Source of the DNA: Hymenopus coronatus
Lineage: Eukaryota; Arthropoda; Insecta; Mantodea; Hymenopodidae
Reading direction: 5' to 3'
Length of the DNA stretch: 64,000 nucleotides
NCBI GenBank assembly: GCA_030762935.1
Contig: CM060888.1
Span: forward strand, 119,795,468-119,859,467
The notes beneath the pieces are model-generated. The model was not told the DNA's origin. It was given only the letters and a program-made list of their open reading frames with translations, and made no database searches. The position numbers were made by a program, and so were the translations under genes. This document shows, piece by piece, positions 48,301 to 56,468 of the stretch. How positions within the stretch are numbered: the stretch's first letter is position 1; every line of letters begins with the position of its first letter.

Positions 48301-51300
48301 GTTTTACAATCCATCTTTAAGAGACTTCTCTGACAAAGTGGTTAGTGATTTAAAGGAGTACGGGCTCACTGTGGAGATTATTTATGATATGCCATAGCAC
48401 CCACAGAGTCAAGGGTATGTAGAAAGAGCTAACCGAGACATTGAAATATGGTTACAACTTAGATGCAAAACAAATAAACTAAATGTTTGGGGAAACATGC
48501 GCTGACTTTTGAATTTGCTACAGCCTTTTCATTTAAAAGCTAAAGGTACTTTTAAATACCCACACATTCTATAATTTAAATATAGATCAGTACAATCCTT
48601 CACTATTAATATAGAGAACTGTTCTACAGAAAAACGTTGCAGATTATGTTAGTGTAATTCTTTTTTCAGACAGTGATGTAATACCATGATTTCTTGATGT
48701 GTTTTTGCCATAATGTATTATTGTTGGTGATAAACAAGAGTAAGGTCTTGGATAGATGCATACTAATGCACTCTTATTGGTTTATAATGACTGTACTTTT
48801 AAATCACAGTGGTAAAAGGACTTCTCATCATTGCTGATTTAATATAAAATGCACTGTGATTGGTGGTGATTCCATATTAGCTTCTAAACATCATATTCAG
48901 TATTTCCGAAGCAATGCTAAGTTCTAAGAATGGGACAGAAAAAATAATCAATTTACTTCATTTTATTCTTCCCTTTTAGTTTGAGATCCAAAGGAATGAA
49001 TGGTATTTGCTTATTAAATGTATTTAAGAGATGTATATTATAAAACCCTCCTTCAAATGAACACCCCTGCACTATTCGCTAGGGAAATCTTTTTTTATCA
49101 AATTAATGCAGAATAACTTACCAACTGGGCCTGACTGCACAAACAACTCCCACATCAATGCTTCTGTAACCTTTTCATCAAGACCTCCCACATAAATGGT
49201 GGCATCTGCAAAAACAAAACAAAAATGAATACAGCCAAATTTTACATTTTTTATATTTCTTATGCTAAAGATATATTATGCATTGCATTCATGTGCTTTC
49301 TATACACACAATTATATAATTTCATACACCTTCTCAAACTTATCCTTAGAAAAACTTATTTTTCTATTTACTTATGTTGAGATAAATGTTTGCAGAAATA
49401 TGTAATTCATTACACATTTTGTTATAAGTACAAAAGGATACAGGTCAGTAAATATGAAGCAATACTCACATATTTAATAATAGGTCACAATATGCTGGGT
49501 TTAAAATTACAATCTCTTTCTATGAAATCACAAAAAAAGCTGAATAGTGACAGCTTCAAAACATGAAAAGCATTGAAAAATTCAAGCCAATAAAAATGCA
49601 TAACTTAGATCTGGCTAACACCACAAAAAACTATGTGTTTTAAAGAAATCTATATATTTAAAATAAACGTTAGACTACCTACTCTTATAGTTTACCATTA
49701 TACAAAATTCCTCCTTGATAATTCAAGATATATATTTTATAAATATATAGATAGATATTTATAAATATTTTAAAAATATACAGTGTTTTGATTGAAATCC
49801 CTAACGAGAAAAATTTTTTAGGAAAAAAAAAATTTCCATTTCATGGGTAGTTTTGAGTCGCAGATGGAGGGGGGGGGGGATCTGAAAATCATTGTGATCT
49901 TTGTATCTTTGGTAGATACTGAACTGAACTGAAATACCAGGTGTGTTATCATTCAACATTTTGTTTTTGAGTTGTTTTCCTTTCCTCTCCACTCCTTACC
50001 ATCCACAATAAACATGTGTTCTTCAAGATATCTGTATGTCAAGATATGCATAAGCACAATATACTCATAGAGTGCTTTCTCTTTTATATCACCTTAAACT
50101 TTTATTATATTAATATCTTCATGTGCAGCGCTATTTAAACTTCTGATTTGCAAATAGTAATTTAAATGATTATTGGCTTTTCTTGCATTATATTTATGAT
50201 ATCTCAAGTTTGTTTTAATGCTGCTTATGTTATTATGAATGAAACATTCAGATTAAAATAAGTATGCTGGTACCAGCAACATTTTAAGTTCTACAGATTT
50301 GCAAGTCTCAATTCAAAGTAGCACTGCTTTCAGATTTGGTAACTATTCCCTTCAGTAATCTATGAATTTTGATTATATCCTCCATATTATGACATAAAAT
50401 ATAACTGAAAGGACACAATATAGTGTCTATAACAAAGTAAAGTATTATGGCCATTACTTCCATTTCAAAGAAACATGAGATATTATTTTCATATAACCAT
50501 GAACTTTAGCAACAATTTTGGAACACAAGCCCTCTGAAGTTATTATCCGTGCACCTTACTTGTGCGCTTGGCTTCCTAGTCTTCAATTGGTAGGTTTCAT
50601 GCAATTTCGGCAGCAATAATAACATTGATTACTCAATACACCCTGATATTTTGTGGCTTCACTGCTAAGCTTTCATTCTGTGAGTTCAAACACATGCACA
50701 TGTGCTGTTTCATTTAATAATTCAGCTAGTTAGTGGTAAATTAGTCAATCTATTCATCATAATGGCTCTGAACCTCAAAGAAAGAAACTTTCTTTGGTTG
50801 ACAACAGTAGAGAAACACAAGTGGTGAGAGTTGTTCTTCCTCTCCCAGCCCTCGCTTCTCTATAAAAATAATACCCAAGAAAAAGTCTATGCATTGTATA
50901 TATCTCAGATAAGCATTTATCTTCTGTATCAGAGTGACTTAAAAGCAACATTTGCCTGATTTATTATGCTCTGAAGAAAATGTCATAAAATGACTAGGAT
51001 AGCCAAAAATCTTTTAGTCCCAGAATATGAATGGAAAACTAATGCAAATATAGAACAAATAAGTATTAAACCACTCTCTAGTGGTGCAACAGGTGTAATT
51101 TGTCAATAAACTTATGCATGACTAAGTTACACCTACACCTAATAATTCTAAATGTATAAAATATAGTAAATGGTTTTTTATCTACCTTATTGAACACTGG
51201 TGCAATTAGCCATACACTTGAAAACAAAAATGAAAGCTTCTCATTTTACTAAATTATAAAAGTTTAAACTGTAATTTGAAACAGAATCTGGATTATGTGC

Positions 51301-54300
51301 AATGGGTTTAGTTATTATCGAAAATATGAATTTAGTTTATGTATGTATTTATCAACCTTGTGTTATGTGAAGTGTATTTTACACAAAACTGTTTTGTTAA
51401 GGTTTTGATATTTTAATAGCTTTGGTTTTTAACTTCTGATTATACTAACCTTCAACAATAACAATAACATACAAGCTGCTTACATAATAAAAATATTTAA
51501 ATATTTGCATCTACATTAAAATTTGTAGTGTTTATATTTTTAAGACAAGAAATCAAACTGCAATCAAATGTAATCCTGTCATCATCCAAGCACACCATCA
51601 CACCAATTATTTTTTGAGCCCTCCCTGCCCTTTATCATAGGCACATTTGACTGCAGTTACTGGGATTCGAACTCATGACACTGGACTTTAAATGGATGTT
51701 CAGTCCATTACCTCTTGCCTTAACACTCTCACTGCCATTTGAACTGCTTTGTTTATTACTACAAAGTGTCTAAAAGATGGGATATGAAGACCAGTTTAAG
51801 AATTAAAGCAAGAGTGGCATATTCACCAAAATAAGTCCGCATTAAGAGGTTAAAGGATGTCTATCACACAATTGCTGCTGTTAATTTTAAATCTGATTAA
51901 TAGCAGCATTTTTATATAATTTTATAGTTTAATTTTTGGATTGTAATCATCAACCTATAGATAACTAAAGTAAAATATTGCAGAAAAGATTGGTATATGG
52001 AAATTAATTGAATGATACAAGGTTTAGATTGCCAAATAATTTCAAAAAGTTTTAAGGATGGAGGGTTCAACTTTCACAAACTTATAATAACTGATCAACA
52101 TTAAAATAATCATATAAATCACAGTGCATGATAAACTATGCTTTTCTGATTAGCAGTTTTAGAAAAGTATGATAAATGTTAAGAAATAGGATACAAAATG
52201 TGTATGGAGATAAATGGTTTTATGGATTAATTATGATGCATAAATGCTTATTTTCCTTATTTTAAAAACTCTCCTTTTCAAAGTTTATAAATGTTATGCA
52301 GTTTATGTCATAGATTAGGACCTGTAAAATGCAACATTTTCAGTCATTGCAAAGGTACTTGGTTCAAAGTTTATATTTTCTAACAATGGAGAAATTATTT
52401 ATATGATTGTGCAATGCAGAATAAAGCTGAGCCTAAAAGTACCTTCATCATCCACACATCTTCCTCAGTGATCACAAGAGCATTACTGTGTTGAATAGGA
52501 CATTTTCTATGCAGTTCAGTAGTTTACATTGAAGTTATAATTAATGGACTCATTTACAGCAATTAAAACTCTGCTGTAACTCCTAAAAATGGATATTTAT
52601 AATAAAATATTCTTACACCTTCTGCCTACTGAATTTATCACTTATTAATTGCCAAGGAGAACAGCACACTGCTTTTTAAAAGTCTAGAGAAGCAAACTCT
52701 CAATATGTTGGAATGGAAGCCAATGCCACAGTAATTAAAACAACACTTAAGAATTATTACTTTGCTAAAACAGCCTGATATAAAGCATATACACTGCAAT
52801 ACTTGCCTTCACATTATCTTTAAATATCTGATTTCTGTCAGATGTGCGCAAGTGGCATAACCACTTCTGCCCTTGCTTGCAAGTGGGGCCAGTATGTAAA
52901 ATATGCACCGGACTAGTGGAAAACCCCATAGGCATGATTCCTGGGTTGCATGCACACCTGAGTAGTCAGGTCACTGTTTGCTGGTTATATAGTTACAATG
53001 AACAATGTAATTTTTTTGTTATTTGCTATGCTTGAGTCTACAAGAATAAGTCAGTAATATACTGCTAAAAAATTCATTTTCATTTTAGCAACATTTACAT
53101 TGGTTGCCATGTTTATTTACCATTATTTTTGGCACTCATAGCAGACATTGTAGTTAATAATTGCATTACTTTGCCATATATAAGCAAGCTCATCTGCCTA
53201 ATATGTTCCATGCTCCTTCAGGATTGCGCTAGATATAAGAATCACCAGAATCCGTAATTTTATAGTTGGTACAACAATTACCTCTGAGTTTGGGAATGAA
53301 ATCCAAGTTTTTATGTTTTTTGACTTTGATTTACACTGGCAAAAGTTTTCAACATATTCTATGTACTTACGTAAGTTATAAGGTCAGCAAATATTTTTGA
53401 AAAGAATAAATTGCGAGATTATGTAAACCATTAAAATTACTTTTTTGTGTATTTGACTACACTGGTTCCTGGCAAATTTATTTAAGAAAACTAAATAACA
53501 AATATTTAATGTGTTGCAAAGGTACAATTGAACAAAGGAGGGTAATTATTTACAAGTTGGGCCGCTAACTCTCTCCGCTGCGACTTATGCCAGTTTTGCA
53601 CTCTAACGGGACCGGTGTGGTTAGAGAGGGATTATGGGTGGGGAGATGGTTTAAAAAATTAATGTTGTATCCATTGCGCTGTTAGGAGTTGTTGGAAATA
53701 TCGATAACGAGGTACTACTACGATATAAAATTAGAAATTTATATACACACACACACACTAACCTAAACGGATTGGAACCTAACCTCGCGCTAAATTTGAA
53801 ATCCACAGGCTTTGAAATTGTCATCATAAATACAGAGTCAATCAATCGCACTTAGTTTCATTAGATTTTAGAGTGGCTGAAGTTCTGCATAATAAAATTC
53901 ACTGAACAGCTGTATCTGCGTGAAACATACTCGTCATACATCAGCACAGCGTCTAGCAACATATGCCGGTGTTGTATTCCACAAAACTGTTCGCCTGCCG
54001 CCGACAATGAAACTCAGGTTTTAGGCACTTTAGCGTGTAGTATTATTATATATTTACATTGCAAAAGTACTACAAGACTTCTTTATTTATATTCTACTCC
54101 TTCTAGGCAGCATACTTCATAAATATTCACAAAAAAGGATCGCTACGCACACGTAATAAATTAGCATCTAACTAAATTACGGAGCTTTTCCGATAAAAAA
54201 AAAATTGGTGAAAACGTAACAAGTATAAACCAAACTATCAGTCAAACCACAATTTAATTTCTAGAGGGGCCCAAGTTCTCTATAATTACCCAAAGGAGTA

Positions 54301-55160
54301 ATACCTCTGGTGTATTCAATACAATTTGAATATGGAGATCTTTCCACAGAAAATATATTGTTCTGGTCCCACTTTTTAAGAGGATTGGATCGAAGATACA
54401 ATACAATCTAAATCTACAGTATTCATGATGTCTACTCAAATTGAGTTCATCCCTCATGGAAGCATGGTAATTGTCAACTGTGATCAACTGTGTGACCGAT
54501 ACCATGTGGCACTATGCAATAACACTGCAGCGAAGATCATGGCATTGGTTCCATATGTGATCTGAATTTCATAATTTTGTTATTCTGCCATTACATGAAC
54601 TTTGTAGTTACTTACTGGTCTGTTCTAAACTTTTAGGGCCCTAAGCCACAAAGCTTAGCTGAGGAATGTTTTTAAAAGTAGAGAAATTGAGCAATTACGG
54701 CCGAAGGCCCAGACTACGGTGAAAAGACCTGTAAAAACCCAATGATTCCTTGAAATAAAAAACTTGGTCATCTTGCGGATTTCAAATCTAGATCGTTTTA
54801 CCAAGATGAATAGTCACAGTGTATGCATTTTACATTTTAAACACACACAACAAAATTTATTCTTTTCCTGGGATAACATAACGTAATTATCCTTTCCTTT
54901 TTTTTAATTTCTCAACGTTCCCTTCGGCAATTGCAACACATACATAACACACAGCTGGGCATGCTGTGTTGTTACAGTTGTATTTTGAATTTCAAAATTG
55001 ATATCATAACATTTTTGTAGATATTAGTTACAAGAATATCAAAGCAAACGGCAGACTACAATGATCACCTAGGGAAGAGTTAAAAATGCAGTTTCATTAC
55101 TTCTATAAATCAATAGGCGTTCTTACCTTGATTACGTTCTGCGATTGGACCGGCTGCCAT
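28537..55160 (-). CDS. SF3B4: Splicing factor 3B subunit 4 (SF3b49/SAP49), complete coding gene in 6 coding exons
   Basis: SF3B4 is a subunit of the SF3b part of the U2 snRNP; it binds pre-mRNA near the branch site and contacts SF3B2. The coding exons are 55160-55127, 49205-49122, 47290-47145, 40339-40211, 32220-31377 and 28775-28537. Every junction has GT/AG and phase is continuous, giving 1476 nt (491 residues plus stop; the human protein is about 424). Residues ~13-88 form RRM1 with the RNP motif QGYGFVEF; residues ~100-179 form RRM2 with NIFIGNL and KGFAFINF. The conserved linker [20 protein letters not shown] follows, then a very long Pro/Gly/Gln/Met-rich region (~215-460). The C-terminus is an Asn/Tyr-rich tail (463-491), unlike the human proline-rich end. 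The start is fixed by the family N-terminus [11 protein letters not shown]. Introns of 1.8-8 kb carry transposons. Identity is essentially certain; untranslated ends are not defined except for a likely poly(A) signal. Confidence 0.97.
29169..29695. mobile_element. 527-bp element bounded by perfect 37-bp inverted repeats (candidate MITE)
   Basis: Positions 29169-29205 and 29659-29695 are exact reverse complements over 37 bases (start AAAGAATATTTGTCCTTCAC). The internal ~450 bp is unpaired and non-coding. No clear target duplication is visible at the edges, so the class is unknown. Complete identity of the arms suggests recent origin or gene conversion. It lies in SF3B4 intron 5. Confidence 0.65.
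30001..31263 (-). mobile_element. Second mariner family, heavily decayed, in SF3B4 intron 5
   Basis: The left end is CAAGGGCATGCTGAAAAG after TA (29999-30000). The right end reads, reversed, TGAGGGCATGCTGAAAAG, but its outer dinucleotide is AA, not TA. The minus-strand remnants include an N-terminal [17 protein letters not shown] and [14 protein letters not shown] segment (about 31100-30920) and [20 protein letters not shown] followed by DHPP and FDFHLFPK (about 30430-30270), the mariner second- and third-Asp blocks. The second block has K where N is usual and the third block is SPNLASFDF rather than SPDLAPSDF, so catalytic residues are damaged. Its terminal repeats differ from those of the 45-kb copy. 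Confidence 0.85.
31377..32220 (-). CDS. SF3B4: SF3B4 coding exon 5 (end of RRM2, linker, proline-rich region)
   Basis: This 844-nt exon holds the RNP1 half of RRM2 (KGFAFINF), the conserved linker ending [13 protein letters not shown], then about 180 residues dominated by Pro, Gly, Gln and Met, including a Gln-rich stretch. The acceptor is GTTATAG|ATC. The donor CATG|GTAAGT interrupts the open frame, which would otherwise read into the intron for about 35 codons of non-homologous sequence. It ends after one base of a Gly codon. Confidence 0.95.
32221..34771. other. SF3B4 intron 4, 5' side of hAT; no gene recognised apart from the hairpin
   Basis: Contains a vague ~170-bp degenerate repetition around 32770-33070 and the hairpin at 33779-33864; otherwise unremarkable intron. 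Confidence 0.6.
33779..33864. ncRNA. Candidate microRNA-like hairpin in SF3B4 intron 4
   Basis: Positions 33780-33805 and 33839-33864 are inverted copies: ACAGGAGTTGAAAAGGTA pairs with TACCTTTCCAACTCCTGT with one mismatch, and the pairing extends through GTCAGA/TCTGAC after a two-base internal loop. The stem is ~26 bp with a loop of ~33 nt, the size and shape of a pre-miRNA. It could also be a tiny MITE remnant. No expression evidence exists here. Confidence 0.4.
34780..37951 (-). mobile_element. hAT-superfamily DNA transposon, full length, nearly intact
   Basis: The element is delimited exactly. Both ends begin TAGGGACACTCAAATTT (17-bp identical terminal inverted repeats fitting the hAT YARNG rule), and it is flanked by a perfect 8-bp target duplication ATCATGTT (34772-34779 and 37952-37959). 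The length is 3172 bp. The left subterminal region (34791-34910) carries at least five spaced copies of an AATTCTTGAG-like word and the right (37760-37935) several TTTCGCGAGT/TTTCGCAAG words, the usual arrangement of hAT transposase-binding repeats. It lies in SF3B4 intron 4 with its gene on the same strand as the host gene. Confidence 0.93.
35022..37433 (-). CDS. hAT transposase with CGGBP1-like zinc finger, one intron, one frameshift
   Basis: This enzyme would cut and paste the surrounding element. Exon 1 (37433-37206, 76 codons) encodes a CGGBP1/BED-like finger with C28, C31, H46 and H52, ending at donor AAAG|GTATGT. Exon 2 starts at 36523 after TTTACCAG| in phase 0 and runs to the stop at 35022. 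Motifs in order are MADETTD (first catalytic Asp region), VSDSASYM, the hAT-typical CxxH in [16 protein letters not shown], and the C-terminal dimerisation motif [14 protein letters not shown]. The total is about 575 residues. A single-base loss between about 36175 and 36190 shifts the frame (the open frame otherwise stops at 36131 while homologous sequence continues in the next frame). No other stop interrupts exon 2, so inactivation looks recent. Confidence 0.88.
38010..39130. mobile_element. Foldback-like element with ~290-bp inverted arms
   Basis: The left arm (38010-38197 continued at 38503-38610) pairs with the right arm (38845-39127) in inverted orientation over nearly its whole length, for example TGGTTGACTGA, GCCCTCTACC, TTGTTTCTTGG, AAATTTGCAGTTCC and AGTGATAT words occur in the same order. 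Arms are diverged by substitutions and small gaps. No open frame or clear target duplication was found. The left arm is interrupted by the 289-bp MITE below. Confidence 0.7.
38206..38494. mobile_element. 289-bp hAT-type MITE nested in the foldback element
   Basis: The terminal repeats TAAAGACGAGAGGTTTGT and (reverse) TAAAGATGAGAGGTTTGT differ at one of 18 positions and fit the hAT YARNG end rule. The element is flanked by a perfect 8-bp duplication GTAATGAA (38198-38205, 38495-38502). Removing the element plus one duplication restores pairing of the left foldback arm with the right arm, which proves it inserted later. It has no coding capacity. Confidence 0.88.
39131..40210. other. SF3B4 intron 4 beyond the foldback element
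   Basis: A tRNA-like piece at 39540-39740; otherwise no recognisable feature. Confidence 0.6.
39540..39740 (-). mobile_element. tRNA-like SINE-type sequence
   Basis: The minus strand at ~39650-39600 reads TCTCGTAGCTCAAGAGCACC with a following TGTGTTCACTTTC, resembling a tRNA 5' half with a poor B box. Class uncertain. Confidence 0.35.
40211..40339 (-). CDS. SF3B4: SF3B4 coding exon 4 (start of RRM2)
   Basis: The 129-nt phase-0 exon encodes [20 protein letters not shown] followed by [19 protein letters not shown], the RNP2 half of RRM2. The acceptor is TTCTTGCAG| and the donor AAAG|GTAATG. Confidence 0.97.
41100..42000 (+). mobile_element. Non-LTR retrotransposon C-terminal fragment with CCHC motif
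   Basis: Frames read [14 protein letters not shown] and then, about 41545-41640, [10 protein letters not shown], a stop, [10 protein letters not shown], that is C-x2-C-x8-H-x4-C, the C-terminal zinc knuckle seen in several non-LTR reverse transcriptases. Frameshifts and stops occur throughout. It is a decayed piece in SF3B4 intron 3, opposite to the gene. Confidence 0.65.
42001..43479. other. SF3B4 intron 3 sequence, no gene recognised
   Basis: AT-rich, with one (AT)n tract; no repeat family recognised. Confidence 0.6.
42338..42392. repeat. (AT)n microsatellite in SF3B4 intron 3
   Basis: About 22 AT units, flanked by short AT-rich DNA. Confidence 0.97.
43480..43960 (+). mobile_element. Two SINE copies: a tRNA-like fragment and a diverged S2
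   Basis: 43480-43650 has GATGGCTCAGTTGCAAGCC and AGGTCACAGGTTCAAACCC (tRNA-like head) with an unfamiliar tail. 43715-43960 is an S2 copy (TTCTTTGGAAGGGAAGTAAA, ACAGGCCTCTGAACAAAATT, TTAAAGAGCATCCAAAAATA), notably diverged. Both lie in SF3B4 intron 3. Confidence 0.7.
44128..44225 (+). mobile_element. SINE S2, short form (head plus 3' end)
   Basis: tRNA-like head CCCTCCATGGTTTAATGATT and AGGTTGCAGGTTCAAACCTG joins directly to GTTAAAGAGCATCCATAAAT; the central ~180 bp is absent. Confidence 0.75.
44226..45371. other. SF3B4 intron 3 sequence before the mariner; no gene recognised
   Basis: Short CT-rich patch near 45210-45245; otherwise unremarkable. Confidence 0.6.
45374..46696 (+). mobile_element. 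mariner transposon, decayed, 1323 bp
   Basis: The ends are TGAGGGTGATCCAGAAAG on the left and, reversed, CGAGGGCAGTCCAGAAAG on the right, flanked by TA (45372-45373, 46697-46698), the target site of Tc1/mariner elements. The transposase frame starts at 45529 ([13 protein letters not shown]), shifts frame near 45640, continues through 45761-46042 with the helix-turn-helix region and TGDETW (first Asp), and resumes at 46291-46599 with [11 protein letters not shown] (second Asp) and [16 protein letters not shown] (third Asp), the DD34D pattern of mariner. Several stops and shifts mean it is not functional. It lies in SF3B4 intron 3 in the opposite orientation to the gene. Confidence 0.92.
47145..47290 (-). 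CDS. SF3B4: SF3B4 coding exon 3 (second half of RRM1)
   Basis: The 146-nt exon encodes the RNP1 motif QGYGFVEF and the highly conserved end [13 protein letters not shown]. The acceptor is TTTTCAG| and the donor AATAAG|GTAGGA. It ends in phase 0. Confidence 0.97.
47532..47700. repeat. Imperfect ~60-bp tandem repeat, three units
   Basis: CTCTGCTATTGTTATACA, CTCTGCCATTGTTATATA and CTCTACCATTGCAGAATA start at 47533, 47592 and 47653. Units are strongly diverged. Confidence 0.55.
48290..48560 (+). pseudogene. Integrase core fragment (KRBA2/SCAND3-like or Ty3-type)
   Basis: One frame reads [20 protein letters not shown], then IIYDMP, a stop, [20 protein letters not shown]. This is the second half of the retroviral-type DDE integrase core with its Glu in GYVERAN, closest to KRBA2/SCAND3-like and Ginger/gypsy integrases. 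Only about 90 residues remain. It is isolated in SF3B4 intron 2. Confidence 0.75.
49122..49205 (-). CDS. SF3B4: SF3B4 coding exon 2 (first half of RRM1)
   Basis: The 84-nt exon encodes the RNP2 segment TIYVGGL and the helix [12 protein letters not shown] of RRM1. The acceptor is TTTTTGCAG| and the donor is GTTG|GTAAG. It starts at the second base of a codon and ends after one base, in phase with both neighbours. Confidence 0.96.
49680..49990 (-). repeat. Family A repeat, very diverged fragment in SF3B4 intron 1/2 region
   Basis: Recognisable by GGGTAGTTTTGAGTCGCAGA, TTTGGTAGATACTGAACTGA and TTTTGTTTTTGAGTTG in order. It is the only copy I saw outside 2.7-19.2 kb. Confidence 0.5.
49991..53532. 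other. SF3B4 intron 1, low-feature stretch
   Basis: About 3.5 kb of AT-rich intron with one tRNA-like segment (51590-51725). No coding or repeat family recognised. Confidence 0.6.
51590..51725 (-). mobile_element. tRNA-like SINE head
   Basis: The minus strand reads AAGAGGTAATGGACTGAACA and GTCATGAGTTCGAATCCCAG, A- and B-box-like elements at tRNA spacing. No known body is attached. Confidence 0.4.
53541..54290. mobile_element. Family B non-autonomous DNA transposon, copy 2 (750 bp)
   Basis: The ends GGTAATTAT..CAAGTTGGGCC and, reversed, GGTAATTAT..GAACTTGGGCCCC are flanked by a perfect 8-bp duplication CAAAGGAG (53533-53540, 54291-54298). It aligns with the 17.8-kb copy along its whole length with few differences (small indels in a CA run and scattered substitutions). 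It lies in SF3B4 intron 1. The two independent 8-bp duplications establish the element's boundaries. Confidence 0.92.
54299..55126. other. SF3B4 intron 1, promoter-proximal part
   Basis: No recognised repeat; directly downstream of the first coding exon and could hold intronic control sites, not identifiable by eye. Confidence 0.5.
55127..55160 (-). CDS. SF3B4: SF3B4 coding exon 1
   Basis: The 34-nt coding part encodes [11 protein letters not shown] plus one base of the next codon. The donor reads CAAG|GTAAGA. It is preceded by a short leader toward the head-to-head promoter region shared with KRTCAP2. Confidence 0.95.
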
Positions 55161-55653
55161 TATGATTTATAAACCTTAAATGAGCAAACGTCCCTTTTAC
55201 TTTATCCAACTTTTCACATTGATGATTCGTTCTAACTTACAATATTTACAAATTAGACTCCATCGCGATATTTTATTTTAGATCCGGATCCGGATGTAGC
55301 TCAGGTTGGCCAATATTTTTGAATTAAGAATATCTGCCAAACTTCAAATTTGTAAAGGGCTAATTATTTAGTCATTATATTTTACTGGCTGAAAGTGTTC
55401 GTATTCACCTTGGATTAACATTTTAAAATAATAATTAGGTTTTGTTTTAGTCAATTACTGTACTTATTGTGTGCCTCACCACAATTTTCTCTCAAGGGAT
55501 ATTTAGCAGTAACATTTCTGACGTATACGTCATTCATCCACGTGTAATGTAAATTGCAGTGTTTTCTATAACTATACGTGAGCACCGGCTATTGGTGATC
55601 ATAATAGCATTTCTGGTTGCCACTTGGGAACCACCGACAAAATTTCAGTAAAA
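55161..55653. promoter_or_regulatory. Probable bidirectional promoter between SF3B4 and KRTCAP2
   Basis: The two start codons are 493 bp apart and point away from each other. The interval contains a palindromic GATCCGGATCCGGAT (55281-55295, two overlapping CCGGAT words of the ETS-like type) and a CACGTG E-box near 55540. No TATA box is obvious. Promoter function is inferred from the layout only. Confidence 0.5.
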
Positions 55654-55657
55654 ATGG
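55654..55657 (+). CDS. KRTCAP2: KRTCAP2 coding exon 1 (start codon plus one base)
   Basis: The sequence AAAAATGG|GTAAGG supplies only the start codon and one base, which joins CT of exon 2 to make Ala. The exon 2 frame has no in-frame Met at the conserved N-terminus, so a start upstream of the intron is needed and this one fits in phase. Confidence 0.75.
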
Positions 55658-56468
55658 GTAAGGCAATTTGAGAGAATTATAATATATTTCAATTAAATTG
55701 GGGATGAAAGCAACTAAGTTTGCAGCACATAACCTCAATGACATTTATTGGTTGAGCATCAGGTCTCCCTGTATCTTTTATATGCCTTTAATTTTTCCGA
55801 CATTCTTCGATACCTATAACTGTGGGTGGAAACAGCATGCTGATATTCCCTTCAAATATGCTTCCTAGCTTGCTCCTGTAATTCACAATATCGCCGTACT
55901 CGAGTGATAAGGTTCCTAAACGGCAAAACGCGGTCCAATGATAAGGGTCTTAAGTCGCAAGGTGAATCCAGCGATGCTTTTTAGAAGAAGAGGAATTAAA
56001 TAGTTTGCGACTAACATTGCGGGGCGACGGCAGAGCGTAGTCGAGGTGCATGCGTGTCTGAACTCCAATAATCTTTGGCTTATGTTTTCACACACTTTCT
56101 GCGGAACTATAAGTATCGAAGAAACGCTATATTTTCTGCCATCTGATTTAGAAATTTTCAATTTTAATTATTACAATTCCAAATTAATATTTGCAATCAC
56201 TTTTTTTTCAATAATGTTTATTCAGAAATTATTGTAATACAAAAATACTATAACTTTCAAAATAAATGCCATAACATATGCTTGACTGATTTTTTTCAGC
56301 TGTATCAAGTGGAACCTCCTTTGTGCTATCATCGGTACTGACAGTGTTGCTGTTTTCTGGAATGCAGATGTATCGGCAGTGGTTGGCATCATCTCAGATG
56401 CATACCATACTGGGAGGATATTTGGGTTCTATTCTTTTTATATTAGTGTTAACTGTATCCTTTTTCAA
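55654..56468 (+). CDS. KRTCAP2: Keratinocyte-associated protein 2 (oligosaccharyltransferase subunit), 5' part: two coding exons
   Basis: KRTCAP2 is a small multi-pass ER membrane protein that associates with the STT3A form of the oligosaccharyltransferase complex and aids its link to the translocon. Exon 1 contributes only ATG+G (55654-55657) before donor G|GTAAGG. Exon 2 (56300-56468) follows acceptor TTTTTTCAG| and ends at A|GTATGT in phase 2. The encoded start has SSGTSFVLSSVL, then the family motif LLFSGMQMYRQWLAS and a second hydrophobic segment GGYLGSILFILVLTVSFF. Residues ~8-22 and ~37-57 are predicted membrane spans. About 57 residues are present; the family length is about 136. The next exon, expected to begin near the conserved NLENLVFGKGFQ segment, was not found before 64000, so intron 2 probably exceeds 7.5 kb and holds the LINE at 57.7-61.1 kb. 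Confidence 0.9.
55658..56299 (+). other. KRTCAP2 intron 1
   Basis: 642-bp intron with GTAAGG donor and TTTTTTCAG acceptor. A GC-richer patch at 55900-56080 has no recognised function. Confidence 0.7.
56300..56468 (+). CDS. KRTCAP2: KRTCAP2 coding exon 2
   Basis: This 169-nt exon has a polypyrimidine tract plus TTTTTTCAG acceptor and a GTATGT donor. It encodes the first two membrane segments and the GMQMY motif typical of the family. Confidence 0.92.
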
